From Algoriphagus machipongonensis (GTDB taxonomy: Bacteria > Bacteroidota > Bacteroidia > Cytophagales > Cyclobacteriaceae): a stretch of DNA of 64,000 nucleotides. The position numbers and the translations under genes were made by a program. The notes under the pieces were generated by a model, which was given only the letters and a program-made list of their open reading frames with translations, made no database searches and was not told where the DNA came from. Below are positions 27,866 through 36,959 of this stretch, in pieces (position 1 is the first letter of the stretch; every line of letters begins with the position of its first letter). The DNA lies in contig NZ_CM001023.1 in assembly GCF_000166275.1 (NCBI RefSeq), positions 806,001 through 870,000 of the forward strand, in the 5' to 3' direction.

Positions 27866-28732
27866 ATGAGTAAGGTTATTTCATTTCAAATCCCCAAAGC
27901 TGGAACTACATTTATCCAATATCAAGAGGATCGAGGTATGCACTTCTATAATAACTTGCATCAGCATCCTCAATGTCAGCTAACAGTCATCATAGAAGGG
28001 AGAGGACAGTTATTGGTCGGAGATTATGTAGGAAGGTTTGAACCTGGAGATTTATTTCTATTAGGAGAAAATATACCTCATGTATTTAGAAGTGATGCTG
28101 AATATTTTGACGAAGAAAATAAGCTTTCCTCTTCTGGAAATACCCTATTCTTTGATTTTAAAGCAATTGAAAAATCCTTAGGCGAGGTGGATGAGTTTAG
28201 AGAACTGATCCATTTAAATGAGCAAATCAACGGCTGTTTTAAAATTGAGGGAACTGCCAAGAAATCCATTTTAGAACTATTTCAAAATTTTTCAAGCTGC
28301 TCAGGACTTGAGAAACTCCAAAAGGCTATTCACATGCTTTCCTTAATTAAGGTTGGCTCGAAAGAAATAATCGCTTTAAATTTAATTCCTGTGACAAGGT
28401 CACTATCAGAAAGGGATGGGAAGAGAATGGATCAGGTTATGCGATATATTTTAGAGAATAGTGCTAAACCTATTTCACTGGATGAAATTGCAGAACAGGC
28501 TTATATGAGTAAAGAGGCCTTTTGTCGTTTTTTTAAGCTAAGAACCCGTAGGACATTTACTCAATATTTGCAGCAACTTAGGATTACAGAAGCTAAAAAG
28601 CTTCTTTTGGAAACAGATCTAGGAATTTCTCAGATATCCTATCAAGTGGGTTTCCAAACCTTATCCCATTTTAATAAGACTTTTAAATCCATGACCAACC
28701 AGACCCCAAAGTCATGGAGAAAGCTGAATTAA
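27866..28732 (+). CDS. AraC-family regulator with cupin sensor (hydroxyproline cluster)
   Basis: 288 residues from ATG 27866; a TTG three codons upstream is also in frame. Residues 1-115 are a cupin (HQHPQCQLTVIIEGRGQLLVGDY, FEPGDLFLLGENIPHVF). Residues 190-288 are an AraC helix-turn-helix (MSKEAFCRFFKLRTRRTFTQYL, VGFQTLSHFNKTFK). Divergent from the catabolic operon, hence likely its regulator responding to hydroxyproline or an intermediate (inference). Confidence 0.9.
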   Translation: MSKVISFQIPKAGTTFIQYQEDRGMHFYNNLHQHPQCQLTVIIEGRGQLLVGDYVGRFEPGDLFLLGENIPHVFRSDAEYFDEENKLSSSGNTLFFDFKAIEKSLGEVDEFRELIHLNEQINGCFKIEGTAKKSILELFQNFSSCSGLEKLQKAIHMLSLIKVGSKEIIALNLIPVTRSLSERDGKRMDQVMRYILENSAKPISLDEIAEQAYMSKEAFCRFFKLRTRRTFTQYLQQLRITEAKKLLLETDLGISQISYQVGFQTLSHFNKTFKSMTNQTPKSWRKLN

Positions 28733-28941
28733 AGCTTGATTTAGGGGATTTTCTTCCCCGAAATAGGGCTACGAATAGCTAAAAATCTATTCATGTTTAT
28801 TGGATAATCTCAAGTATGATTTTTTATTAGTGGTCATAAGTATCAGTAATTCAAATAGTTATAATAATTGTCTGAGTTTGGGACAATATTTTTTTTAATA
28901 GGGCATTGGCTTTGGATTTACAGGGGAAAAACAAACCAACT

Positions 28942-29487
28942 ATGAAAAAGCTATTCTTATGTTTCACCTTCTTACTAGGAGGTTTAGCAGTTCAAGCTCA
29001 AGAGATGAGAGATTTAGACCAAATTAATGAAGATAACTCTTGGTTAAAATTGGGAGTCAATTTGGGAGTTCCAGTGGGTGATGTTAGTAACATTTCATCC
29101 CTTGCCCTAGGATTAGATGTTGCCGCACAATTTATGCGAACAGATAATTATGGATTGGGTGTAGCGACTGGTTATACCAACTACTTCAAAAAATCAGATA
29201 TCGGCGAAGGTACAGGTTTAACAGATGGTTTTGGAGCTGTTCCACTTGGACTAATGTTTAGATATTATCCGCAACCATCAGGCCTCTTCGTAGGGACAGA
29301 TGTGGGTTATACTTTCTTGACAGGCGCTAATTCTGCAGATGGAGGAGCTTATATCAGACCTCAAATAGGTTATCACAATTATGACTGGAATATTTTCGGT
29401 TATTACAATCAGGTGTTTAGAGGTGATCCAGGCATAGACATTCAGAGTGTTGGGGTCGCAGTGACCTATAATATTCGATTTAAATAA
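28942..29487 (+). CDS. Outer-membrane beta-barrel protein
   Basis: 181 residues from ATG 28942, chosen because it begins a clean signal peptide (KKLFLCF...VQAQ); the frame stays open 12 codons further upstream. The mature protein has glycine/aromatic-rich alternating strands (DVAAQFMRTDNYGLGV, GLMFRYYPQPSGLFVG, RPQIGYHNYDWNIFGYY) ending in a C-terminal aromatic-type residue pattern, as in small porin-like barrels. Function unknown. Confidence 0.8.
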   Translation: MKKLFLCFTFLLGGLAVQAQEMRDLDQINEDNSWLKLGVNLGVPVGDVSNISSLALGLDVAAQFMRTDNYGLGVATGYTNYFKKSDIGEGTGLTDGFGAVPLGLMFRYYPQPSGLFVGTDVGYTFLTGANSADGGAYIRPQIGYHNYDWNIFGYYNQVFRGDPGIDIQSVGVAVTYNIRFK

Positions 29488-29510
29488 TTTTTACATAAAC
29501 CATATCAACC

Positions 29511-29720
29511 ATGAAAAATCAAGTAATTAAGTACACGCAAAATTTATTGTTGTTTTTTCTTGCCATGACTGCAAGCATTGCAACTTATGCACAAGATGGA
29601 GGGCTTGACATCGATGTGAATATCGGAGAGCCTGAATGGTATCAGCAACCTTGGGTATGGATCGTCGGAGCAGCGATTTTCGTATTAATTTTAGTTGCGC
29701 TACTCAGGAAGAAAAAATAG
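29511..29720 (+). CDS. Small membrane protein with signal peptide
   Basis: 69 residues: signal peptide ending TYAQ, a short acidic linker (DGGLDIDVNIGEPEW), one transmembrane helix (about 48-64) and a basic end RKKK. The same plan is frequent in Bacteroidota, with no known role. It follows the barrel gene by 23 bp and ends in a shared hairpin terminator. Confidence 0.75.
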   Translation: MKNQVIKYTQNLLLFFLAMTASIATYAQDGGLDIDVNIGEPEWYQQPWVWIVGAAIFVLILVALLRKKK

Positions 29721-29756
29721 AAAAAAGGTCGTTTCATATTTGAAACGACCTTTTTT
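29721..29756. terminator. Bidirectional terminator
   Basis: Stem AAAAAAGGTCGTTTCA / TGAAACGACCTTTTTT with loop TATT. It abuts the stop codon of the converging ABC-peptidase gene. Confidence 0.92.
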
Positions 29757-32700
29757 TTATAATATGTCTACACTTATTGTATTGTCATCCGGTATTCGGT
29801 CGATCAATTTATTGTAAGGATCAATCCCTGCCTTAGCTGGTTCTCCTTTAACCCGAATTGTAATGGATGTTTCCCCTGGCTTAAGCTTATATTTTTTAAC
29901 GTATAGTGGGTTTACCCGGTCTTTGCCTGCTTCATCCTGATCATCTGCAGCAAAAACGCCTACATCTATATAGTCGCCTTCGTATTCAGCATTTGATTCT
30001 TCTCCTGAGGGAGTTGCATAGAGTTTTTGAGATCTCAACTTTATAGTGACATCGTATTCCCCTTCAGAAACTTTAGTGGCAGTCACTTCCTCTGCTTTAT
30101 TATCATACAAAGTGATTTTGTTCCAAGTGTCATCCAAGTAATATTTTAGACTGTCAGGAGTAACAGCTTCCAAATGTCTGTACAAATCAGAACTTCCAGG
30201 GAATGGTGGTGCAGTTCTCAATCCATACTCTGCATTGAAGTTGTACAGCGCACTATCAATTGCTTCCTCACCTATCAAATCCCGCAGTCCGTAAAGAATC
30301 AAACTACCTTTATTGTACCACTGATATGCACGGTTACAATTGATGAAAACATTCTCTTTCTTGCTTTCATTGGACCTTCCGCGGAGGTAATCATCAAGCT
30401 CATCCTTTAAGAATCGTTTCATATTTTCTTTTCCATATCTTCTTTCGGAAAGAATCAAGGCTGAAAATTCTGCCAAAGCTTCTGAAGTCAAATTTGCTCC
30501 TCTGGTATAATTCGGAGTGATCTGGTGCCCCCACCATTGATGGGCGAGTTCATGGGCTGTGACATAATAGACATAGTCAAAACTATTAGGATCGGAGAAG
30601 TCAGCGACCCATCCAAAGCTTTCAGCAAAAGGCACCGTGTTTGGAAAAGATTGTGCAAAACCGGCATACCGAGGGAATTCCAAAATTCTCATTTGCCTAA
30701 ACTGGAAAGGTCCATAAGTTTCAGAGAAATAGGTCAAGCCATCTTTGTAAGACTGGACAAACCGATCCAGATTATATTCATGACCCTTTTGGTAATAAAT
30801 TTCAATGTCAATCTCCTGACCACTGGGCAATGAAGTTTTGTCTCTTAATACCTCATAATCTGCCGAAAGAACTGAGAAAAATGACTGAATTGGGGTGTCT
30901 TGGATGTAATGAAAATACCTTCTGTCACCTTCAGTCCATTCTTTTTGCAGGTATCCCGGCGCAATTGCGATTTGACTTGGGATGGTACTGACAGTCGCTT
31001 CGAATTGGATTAAATCAGCTTCATCAGAGAAAAGAAGAGTGTTTCTTCCATAAGGATCATCATGCGGAGGAAGATCATCTGGTTTCTCAGGAAGTTCATG
31101 TTCCCGACGTTTCTCATCACTGCTTATTTCTCTACTGGCAGAATACCCTATATCAGGAATACCCCCGGAAATAAAACTTCCATTGTAAACCAACTCTCTC
31201 CCAAATCCTGAATTTGGAAATCCTTCATTAATCACTTTACTCTTGATCACGATTTCCAGCGTATCACCTGGCATCATTGTATTTGGCAAGGCCGTAATTT
31301 TATACCATTCAGTATCAGGCTTTTTGCCGAAAATCTGGAATTTGTATGGTTTATTTGTTAAAGGATATCGATAGCTAAGTTCCTCACCTTGAAATAACAC
31401 TTCAAAATCTGTCAAGTCAGTACTATTGAAGTGAACTGAATCAATAGGCTCATTGGTTTTGTTAACCATTTGAATTTCAGCTTCGAAATAAGCGTCACGC
31501 TCCATAGGATAAAGATCTGCTTTAAGATTTACCTTCGTGATTTTTGGCTGGGGCATAAATTCATATTGCTTCAAGCTCTTTTCATATGTCACCTGCCTCA
31601 ATTCAAATTCCTCTGTTGTTCTGTAATTGTTTTCATACACCACCGTATGATAGATGTATCCTGCGCTCGCAAGACCTATAACTAAACAGACATAAGAGGC
31701 CAATGCAGTCTTTTTGCCTAGCTTTTCCTTTGCGGTTCTAAATCGGCTTTTTATGGAATTATCGGTGCCCCTACTATAGAAAATGCTAAAGAATAGAATG
31801 AGGAATAATCCAATGGCAGTCCAATAGAGATTAAACCAGAATAATGGTTCTGCAAAATGCCCTATGCCATTCATGTCACTCCATCGATATCCAGGTTTAT
31901 AGGAAAAGAAAAACAGGTTGAAATTATATCCTGCAAAATCCCTTAAAACTATTATCAAAACCCAGATTCCTATAGCAGCGGCGTGACCCGCAAACTTGTT
32001 GTTTACAAATAAATGGACAGCAAAGACCAACATGACCATTTGTAAGTAATCTGGAAGTGAAATCAGATAACTGTCTATTAGATATACTCCTAGATCATAA
32101 TTGAAATATCCCTTCAAAGTCTGGATAATGATGCCTACGATAATAGGAAGGGTAGTCAAAATCAAACAGATAAATGCCATTCCTGAGAATTTGGAAGCGA
32201 TTACCGCCCCGTCTTTTACTGGAAAGGTGTCGTTGATGACAGAATATCCAGAAGCCTTATCCCGATGCAAAGTTTCACCGGTAAAAAACACGATAATGAT
32301 GAAAACGAAGATGTTGTAATCAAAAGTCTTATACTCCATCAAGAAAGATGTGGAGGGGAAATTTGGGACAGAATAAAGCGTGTTTCCAATCCAAAAATCC
32401 AATATTAAAAAGACCATTCCGCCCAATAAAATGGATCGAAAATAAACGTCCTTCAAAATATTTTGTACTTCGATTTTGGTCAAAGTTTTAAAGCTGTTCC
32501 ACTGATAATTTCCAGCAAAACTTGCCTTTGCAAAGACTTTTGACAGGTTAGGGACAAAGGTAGCTTCCTCCTCTTTCTTACTTTTTTTCTGGTCTGTTCT
32601 AAAGAAATAAGCAAAACTAAATCGGAAATAGGCAGCGATGAAAAATGCCAATCCAATCCCTGACCACAATAAGCGATTCCAAAGTAGGTTTCCCGCTAGT

Positions 32701-33401
32701 GGAAGAATAAAATTATTCTGCTCAAAAGGAGTCAAATACCGAGTCTGGTAATCAAATGTATTTAGTCCAAATGGGTCTAAAAGCTGAACCAGATCTTTAT
32801 TTTCAATGTCACTGGCAAGGAAGTTTGCCAGTAGATAGGCGATGAAAACGACAATTCCTCCGGAATAAATGGATTTAATATTTCTGGTGAAAACAATCAG
32901 CGCAAAGAATAATGTTGATGCAAACCATAAATTCGGTATCGTGAGCGTCAGCCAAGGATGTAAATAATTCATCAGTGGGTTTGGCCCATATCTCAGTGCA
33001 TCAGTTCCAAAGGACGGTCCCAAAATACTACCCAGATAGATCCCCACGATACTTCCGAAGGAGATGAAAAGTAAAGTCACGAAAGAACCCCAAAATCTCC
33101 CCATAAAGTAGGCGAATTTGGAGATTGGGTAGCTGAAAAGGAAGGTTCCAGTTTTATGTTCCAAATCTCTGTAGAGTGGGACACCCATTACTGCCGAGGC
33201 AAGAAGAATCCCAAACAAAGAAATTATAAGCTGAAGGTTAGCAATCACTATAGGAGCATTGTGAAATACTTTTTCGGAAGCAGGAGTGTTTCCGAAGCCA
33301 ATCAAAAGCATTGCTACTACAAGCAATAGTCCGAAGTAGATATAGGTGGCCGGTCGACTAAACCGGTATCTCAATTCAAAAATGAAAATATCAAAAAACA
33401 T
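29757..33401 (-). CDS. ABC permease fused to M1 aminopeptidase
   Basis: 1214 residues. The N-terminal part (about 1-590) contains two sets of ABC-2-type transmembrane helices separated by a hydrophilic loop. The C-terminal part is a peptidase M1 domain: HELAHQWWGHQ at residues 950-960 supplies the HExxH zinc ligands, and E in LTSEALAEF supplies the third. The catalytic domain should be extracytoplasmic. The ATPase gene lies 10 bp upstream, so the pair forms a transporter with a built-in peptidase. The substrate is unknown; possibly antimicrobial peptides or peptides for uptake. Confidence 0.9.
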   Translation of the reverse strand: MFFDIFIFELRYRFSRPATYIYFGLLLVVAMLLIGFGNTPASEKVFHNAPIVIANLQLIISLFGILLASAVMGVPLYRDLEHKTGTFLFSYPISKFAYFMGRFWGSFVTLLFISFGSIVGIYLGSILGPSFGTDALRYGPNPLMNYLHPWLTLTIPNLWFASTLFFALIVFTRNIKSIYSGGIVVFIAYLLANFLASDIENKDLVQLLDPFGLNTFDYQTRYLTPFEQNNFILPLAGNLLWNRLLWSGIGLAFFIAAYFRFSFAYFFRTDQKKSKKEEEATFVPNLSKVFAKASFAGNYQWNSFKTLTKIEVQNILKDVYFRSILLGGMVFLILDFWIGNTLYSVPNFPSTSFLMEYKTFDYNIFVFIIIVFFTGETLHRDKASGYSVINDTFPVKDGAVIASKFSGMAFICLILTTLPIIVGIIIQTLKGYFNYDLGVYLIDSYLISLPDYLQMVMLVFAVHLFVNNKFAGHAAAIGIWVLIIVLRDFAGYNFNLFFFSYKPGYRWSDMNGIGHFAEPLFWFNLYWTAIGLFLILFFSIFYSRGTDNSIKSRFRTAKEKLGKKTALASYVCLVIGLASAGYIYHTVVYENNYRTTEEFELRQVTYEKSLKQYEFMPQPKITKVNLKADLYPMERDAYFEAEIQMVNKTNEPIDSVHFNSTDLTDFEVLFQGEELSYRYPLTNKPYKFQIFGKKPDTEWYKITALPNTMMPGDTLEIVIKSKVINEGFPNSGFGRELVYNGSFISGGIPDIGYSASREISSDEKRREHELPEKPDDLPPHDDPYGRNTLLFSDEADLIQFEATVSTIPSQIAIAPGYLQKEWTEGDRRYFHYIQDTPIQSFFSVLSADYEVLRDKTSLPSGQEIDIEIYYQKGHEYNLDRFVQSYKDGLTYFSETYGPFQFRQMRILEFPRYAGFAQSFPNTVPFAESFGWVADFSDPNSFDYVYYVTAHELAHQWWGHQITPNYTRGANLTSEALAEFSALILSERRYGKENMKRFLKDELDDYLRGRSNESKKENVFINCNRAYQWYNKGSLILYGLRDLIGEEAIDSALYNFNAEYGLRTAPPFPGSSDLYRHLEAVTPDSLKYYLDDTWNKITLYDNKAEEVTATKVSEGEYDVTIKLRSQKLYATPSGEESNAEYEGDYIDVGVFAADDQDEAGKDRVNPLYVKKYKLKPGETSITIRVKGEPAKAGIDPYNKLIDRIPDDNTISVDIL

Positions 33402-33411
33402 ATCTGATAGC

Positions 33412-34299
33412 TTAGATAGTAATAGGATCTACTTTTTTAGAAATATAGCTGAAGTAGACATCTTCCAGGTCAGCTGGAACAGATGCAAATCCATTTCCTG
33501 GATCTGTTTCACTTTCCACTCTCAGACTGAGTCTTCCTTCGATCAGTTTTGTTGAGATTAAGTTGTAATCATTTCTATAGGATTCAAGGTCTCCTTTGTC
33601 AATTGACTTCTGATAAATTCTTCCTTGAACAGTGGCTATTCCTTCTTTTGGCTTTCCTTGCATCAGTACTTCTCCTTTGCAAATGATCGCCATATTAGAG
33701 CACAGCGTATTAACGTCCTCTACAATATGAGTAGATAGAATGACAATGGTGTTTTCGCCTATTTCAGAGAGTAAATTATAGAACCGATTTCTTTCTGATG
33801 GATCCAAACCAGCGGTAGGTTCATCTACAATAATCAAGGATGGATTTCCTACCAGTGCCTGAGCGATTCCAAATCGTTGTCTCATTCCGCCAGAATAAGT
33901 CCCTAAGCCCTTTTTTCGGTCTTTATATAAATTGACTTTTTGAAGTAAACTTTCTACCAAAATCTTTCGGTCAGATTTATTCCCGATACCTTTCATTTGT
34001 GCAATATGATCAAGCATGACCTCTGCACTAATTCTTGGGTAGAGCCCAAAATCCTGTGGTAGGTAACCTAACTTTTCTCTTACTGCTTGTTTATCCTCTA
34101 AAACATTGATATCATCTAGCATGATGCTTCCCTGATCTGCATCTTGAAGAGTGGAGATTGTTCGCATCAATGTGGATTTGCCAGCACCATTGGGGCCGAG
34201 TAAACCAAACATCCCTTGGGGGATTTCTAAAGAAATGTCATTCAAAGCCTGAACTCCATTGGGGTAGGTCTTTGAGAGGTTTTTAATAATAAGTTCCAT
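33412..34299 (-). CDS. ABC transporter ATP-binding protein
   Basis: 295 residues. ABC-2-type ATPase: Walker A GPNGAGKST (about 35-43), signature SGGMRQR, Walker B SLIIVDEPTAGLD, and the H-loop in STHIVED. C-terminal 70 residues form the accessory domain usual in these ATPases. It precedes and partners the permease/M1 fusion protein. Confidence 0.95.
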   Translation of the reverse strand: MELIIKNLSKTYPNGVQALNDISLEIPQGMFGLLGPNGAGKSTLMRTISTLQDADQGSIMLDDINVLEDKQAVREKLGYLPQDFGLYPRISAEVMLDHIAQMKGIGNKSDRKILVESLLQKVNLYKDRKKGLGTYSGGMRQRFGIAQALVGNPSLIIVDEPTAGLDPSERNRFYNLLSEIGENTIVILSTHIVEDVNTLCSNMAIICKGEVLMQGKPKEGIATVQGRIYQKSIDKGDLESYRNDYNLISTKLIEGRLSLRVESETDPGNGFASVPADLEDVYFSYISKKVDPITI

Positions 34300-34516
34300 T
34301 TTTTTATTAGTTGTGGTTTTTAGTGAGTAGTTAAAAAAATGTTTTTACTATCCTTAAAATTCTTTGCTTTTGGAATATAAGGAATTGTTTTTAAAAGGTT
34401 TAGAAAAGAATTACATGTCCTGTTTTGTCATAATAGATGCTGGATTTACCAAAAAGGTTGCTCACAAGTGAAAACTTATTCCTAAACTCAATCTTTAAAC
34501 AAATGAAAAATTGAAA

Positions 34517-35770
34517 ATGGATTCTTTGAAAAGCATAGGAAGGTTGTTGATCCCAATCTTGATTATGGCCGTCTTTTTTTCTTGTCAAAAAGTAGACTTC
34601 CAAAAAGAGGCGGGTGCTTTTGAGTCTTTTGCAGAAATGGTTCATGCGGGGGTGAAACCTATCGCTTTGAGCGAGCCTATGGAACCTGCCGAGCTGGACT
34701 TGTTTATGCCATTAGCGGAGAAGCTTTCTGAAAAATATGATATATCAGTTTATAGAGAGTCTGATTTGATAGGTACAAGTTTATTTGATTCCTCGGTAGT
34801 GCAAGATAAAGAGGTCTTGATCCTTTATACAGGAAATCATCTAGAAGCCTATCAAATGCTTAAAACCAAAGCGAGTGAACTGGTGAATTCCAATGAATAT
34901 TCTGGAAAGAAAAAAGAGGAGGTTTCCAGATCTTTTGGAAGATTGCTAGGATACCCTGAATCAACTATCAATGACTTACTTTCGCAAAATTCAACATTTA
35001 AAGATCTGGAGGATTTTGGGATACAAGGGCAGGAGTTAATTTGGTTTTACAAGGATCTTCCCGCAGCAAAGACGTTTTACAGAGAAACCTTGGGGTTGAA
35101 ATTGCTTGAAGAAGGAGAGGGAGCTGTTACCTTTCAGATCGCTGGTGATTCTAGATTAGTACTCAAAAGCTTGACTGGTACAGAATATTCTGGAGGTGAA
35201 CCGAAGTCTGTTGCCCTTGCACTCCTGACAGACCATTTGGAAATATGGTATGATCATCTTCAAGCATCAGGTGTAAAAATAAAATATACTTTGAAAGTAA
35301 ACCCAGAAGGAGCTCATGATGGGTTTGTGGCGGTGGATCCTGAAGGATATTTATTAGAATTCGAGATGTTTCGAATGCATCCTGAAAATGAAAAGTTTAT
35401 TCCTGAATTAAAAAGTATGCAACCCATGGTGACCACTTTGGGACAAGGATTTGATTTTTACGCAAGTATCACTTGGCTTTATTATCAGGACATGCTTCCA
35501 ATGGAAAATTTCATGAATCAAAATCTCGGTCTAGAAATGTCTGCGGACCAAGGCTGGGCAAAAATCTATCGGCTTACGGGAAATAGTTATATCGGATTGG
35601 TGGACGAAAAACGGGGGATGAATTCTTTTTCTGAGGAAAAGTTGGTGGAGGTGAAAATTAATTTATCGGATCCAGACTCATGGGAAGAGTATCTCAAAAA
35701 TCAAGATGCTGGCATGGAAAGGGATGCTGGTACTTTTGAAGATCCTGGAAGATATTTGTTTCGCTTTTGA
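34517..35770 (+). CDS. VOC-domain lipoprotein
   Basis: 417 residues from ATG 34517; the ORF can start at a TTG two codons earlier. Signal peptide with lipobox FFSC. The first 150 residues are helical and unassigned; a VOC/glyoxalase module lies at about 170-290 (FYKDLPAAKTFYRETLGLKLLEE, VAVDPEGYLLEFEMF) and a second, weaker one at about 310-417. Metal ligands are not certain. Envelope-anchored; no partner gene. Confidence 0.75.
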   Translation: MDSLKSIGRLLIPILIMAVFFSCQKVDFQKEAGAFESFAEMVHAGVKPIALSEPMEPAELDLFMPLAEKLSEKYDISVYRESDLIGTSLFDSSVVQDKEVLILYTGNHLEAYQMLKTKASELVNSNEYSGKKKEEVSRSFGRLLGYPESTINDLLSQNSTFKDLEDFGIQGQELIWFYKDLPAAKTFYRETLGLKLLEEGEGAVTFQIAGDSRLVLKSLTGTEYSGGEPKSVALALLTDHLEIWYDHLQASGVKIKYTLKVNPEGAHDGFVAVDPEGYLLEFEMFRMHPENEKFIPELKSMQPMVTTLGQGFDFYASITWLYYQDMLPMENFMNQNLGLEMSADQGWAKIYRLTGNSYIGLVDEKRGMNSFSEEKLVEVKINLSDPDSWEEYLKNQDAGMERDAGTFEDPGRYLFRF

Positions 35771-35794
35771 GGGTAAAATCCCCTCTTTTTTTTT

Positions 35795-35962
35795 ACCGCA
35801 TAGTTGCATAGGTCACATAGTTTTTTGATGGAGTGAAAAGAGGTGTTTTGGGATTCAAATCGATGTTTGGGTTATAAAAATCTGAAAAAATCTTTTACCA
35901 GTTAGATCAGTTTATCATTGTTAAATCCCATTGCTCTGTTCACTATGTGTCTATGTGGTTTT
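35795..35962. repeat. Inverted-repeat element A with CATAG iterons
   Basis: Left end ACC-GCATAG-tt-GCATAG-gt-CACATAG (35795-35820) and right end CACTATG-tgt-CTATG-TGGT (to 35959) form an imperfect inverted repeat about 165 bp long. Its last 29 bases (35934-35962) are identical to 36771-36799. The left termini of the two elements match in 24 of 26 positions, while their interiors differ. No gene lies inside; the surrounding 35771-36093 holds no other feature. Confidence 0.65.
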
Positions 35963-36093
35963 GTTTTTTTTACAGCAAAGTGTCGTAGTTCTAAAAGTTT
36001 TTTAACTATCTCTGACACATATGTTTTAACTAATTTATAAATTAACCTAAGAAGTGTTAATTTCAGTTGTATTTAAACCACTTTTTAAGCCTA

Positions 36094-36507
36094 ATGGGAA
36101 TTACTAGAAAAGAACTCGATGATTTGACTTATCGTGTTGTAGGAGCAGCAATAGAAGTGCATAAACATATTGGGCCAGGATTGCTTGAAAGTGCTTACCA
36201 GAAATGCCTTTCAATTGAGCTCAAAAATCGTGATATTATCTTTATTGAAGAATTTCAAATCCCCTTAAATTATAAAGGGAATATGATAGAAACACTTTTT
36301 AGGTGTGATTTTTTGATTGAAGATATAATTGTTTTAGAGTTGAAATCGGTTTTTGAAATTATGCCAATTCATCAGGCTCAAGTCATCAACTATATGAATC
36401 TTCTAAAAGTCCCCAAAGGTATCCTTATCAATTTTAATGTTGTAAATTTATTTCATCAGGGGCAAAAGACTTTTGTCAATAAATACTTTGATCTTTTGGA
36501 TTGTTAG
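36094..36507 (+). CDS. GxxExxY protein (PD-(D/E)XK-like)
   Basis: 137 residues from ATG 36094; an upstream TTG at 36067 is in frame but not needed. The family motif is exact: Gly29-Leu-Leu-Glu32-Ser-Ala-Tyr35 in GPGLLESAYQ. A PD-(D/E)XK-like core is visible as Asp72 (RCDFLIED) and Glu82-Leu-Lys84 (LELKSV), with Gln96 in HQAQVINYM. GxxExxY proteins are related to restriction-type nucleases but have no demonstrated function. It lies 131 bp after element A and 126 bp before element B. Confidence 0.9.
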   Translation: MGITRKELDDLTYRVVGAAIEVHKHIGPGLLESAYQKCLSIELKNRDIIFIEEFQIPLNYKGNMIETLFRCDFLIEDIIVLELKSVFEIMPIHQAQVINYMNLLKVPKGILINFNVVNLFHQGQKTFVNKYFDLLDC

Positions 36508-36633
36508 TAAATTTTCAAGGAAGTAAGATACTAGATGCCAAATACCCTAATGCATAGAATTGCTTGAAGTTAGGTTTACGATTTTTTATTAATTCTTTTC
36601 TCTCTGTTACTATAAGGTTACTTTATTTTTTTG

Positions 36634-36799
36634 ACCGCATAGTTTCATAGATCACATAGACATTGATCTGGCCCGAATAGTTAATTCGTATTGATTGAAA
36701 CGTTATGGACTAATTAAGCCTAATAAATTATCTATTTCATAAAACTGAAGGCTATACATTAGACTACCTTCTCTGTTCACTATGTGTCTATGTGGTTTT
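36634..36799. repeat. Inverted-repeat element B with CATAG iterons
   Basis: Left end ACC-GCATAG-ttt-CATAG-at-CACATAG from 36634, right end identical to element A over 29 bases (36771-36799). Length about 163 bp. Inside (36661-36770) the sequence is unrelated to that of element A. The gene-free stretch 36508-36959 contains only this element. Confidence 0.65.
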
Positions 36800-36959
36800 A
36801 CCTTTTTTAAAGCACAATTGGTATTTTCTAAATGCTTTCACTTTTTTAACTAAAAAGTATACCCTCTTTTAAAAACAGGAATTCGATCGCTTATCAAAAA
36901 ACCAAATGGAATAGGCTTAAAAAGAGTAATTTAATGGATTCACTACACCACCAACAATT

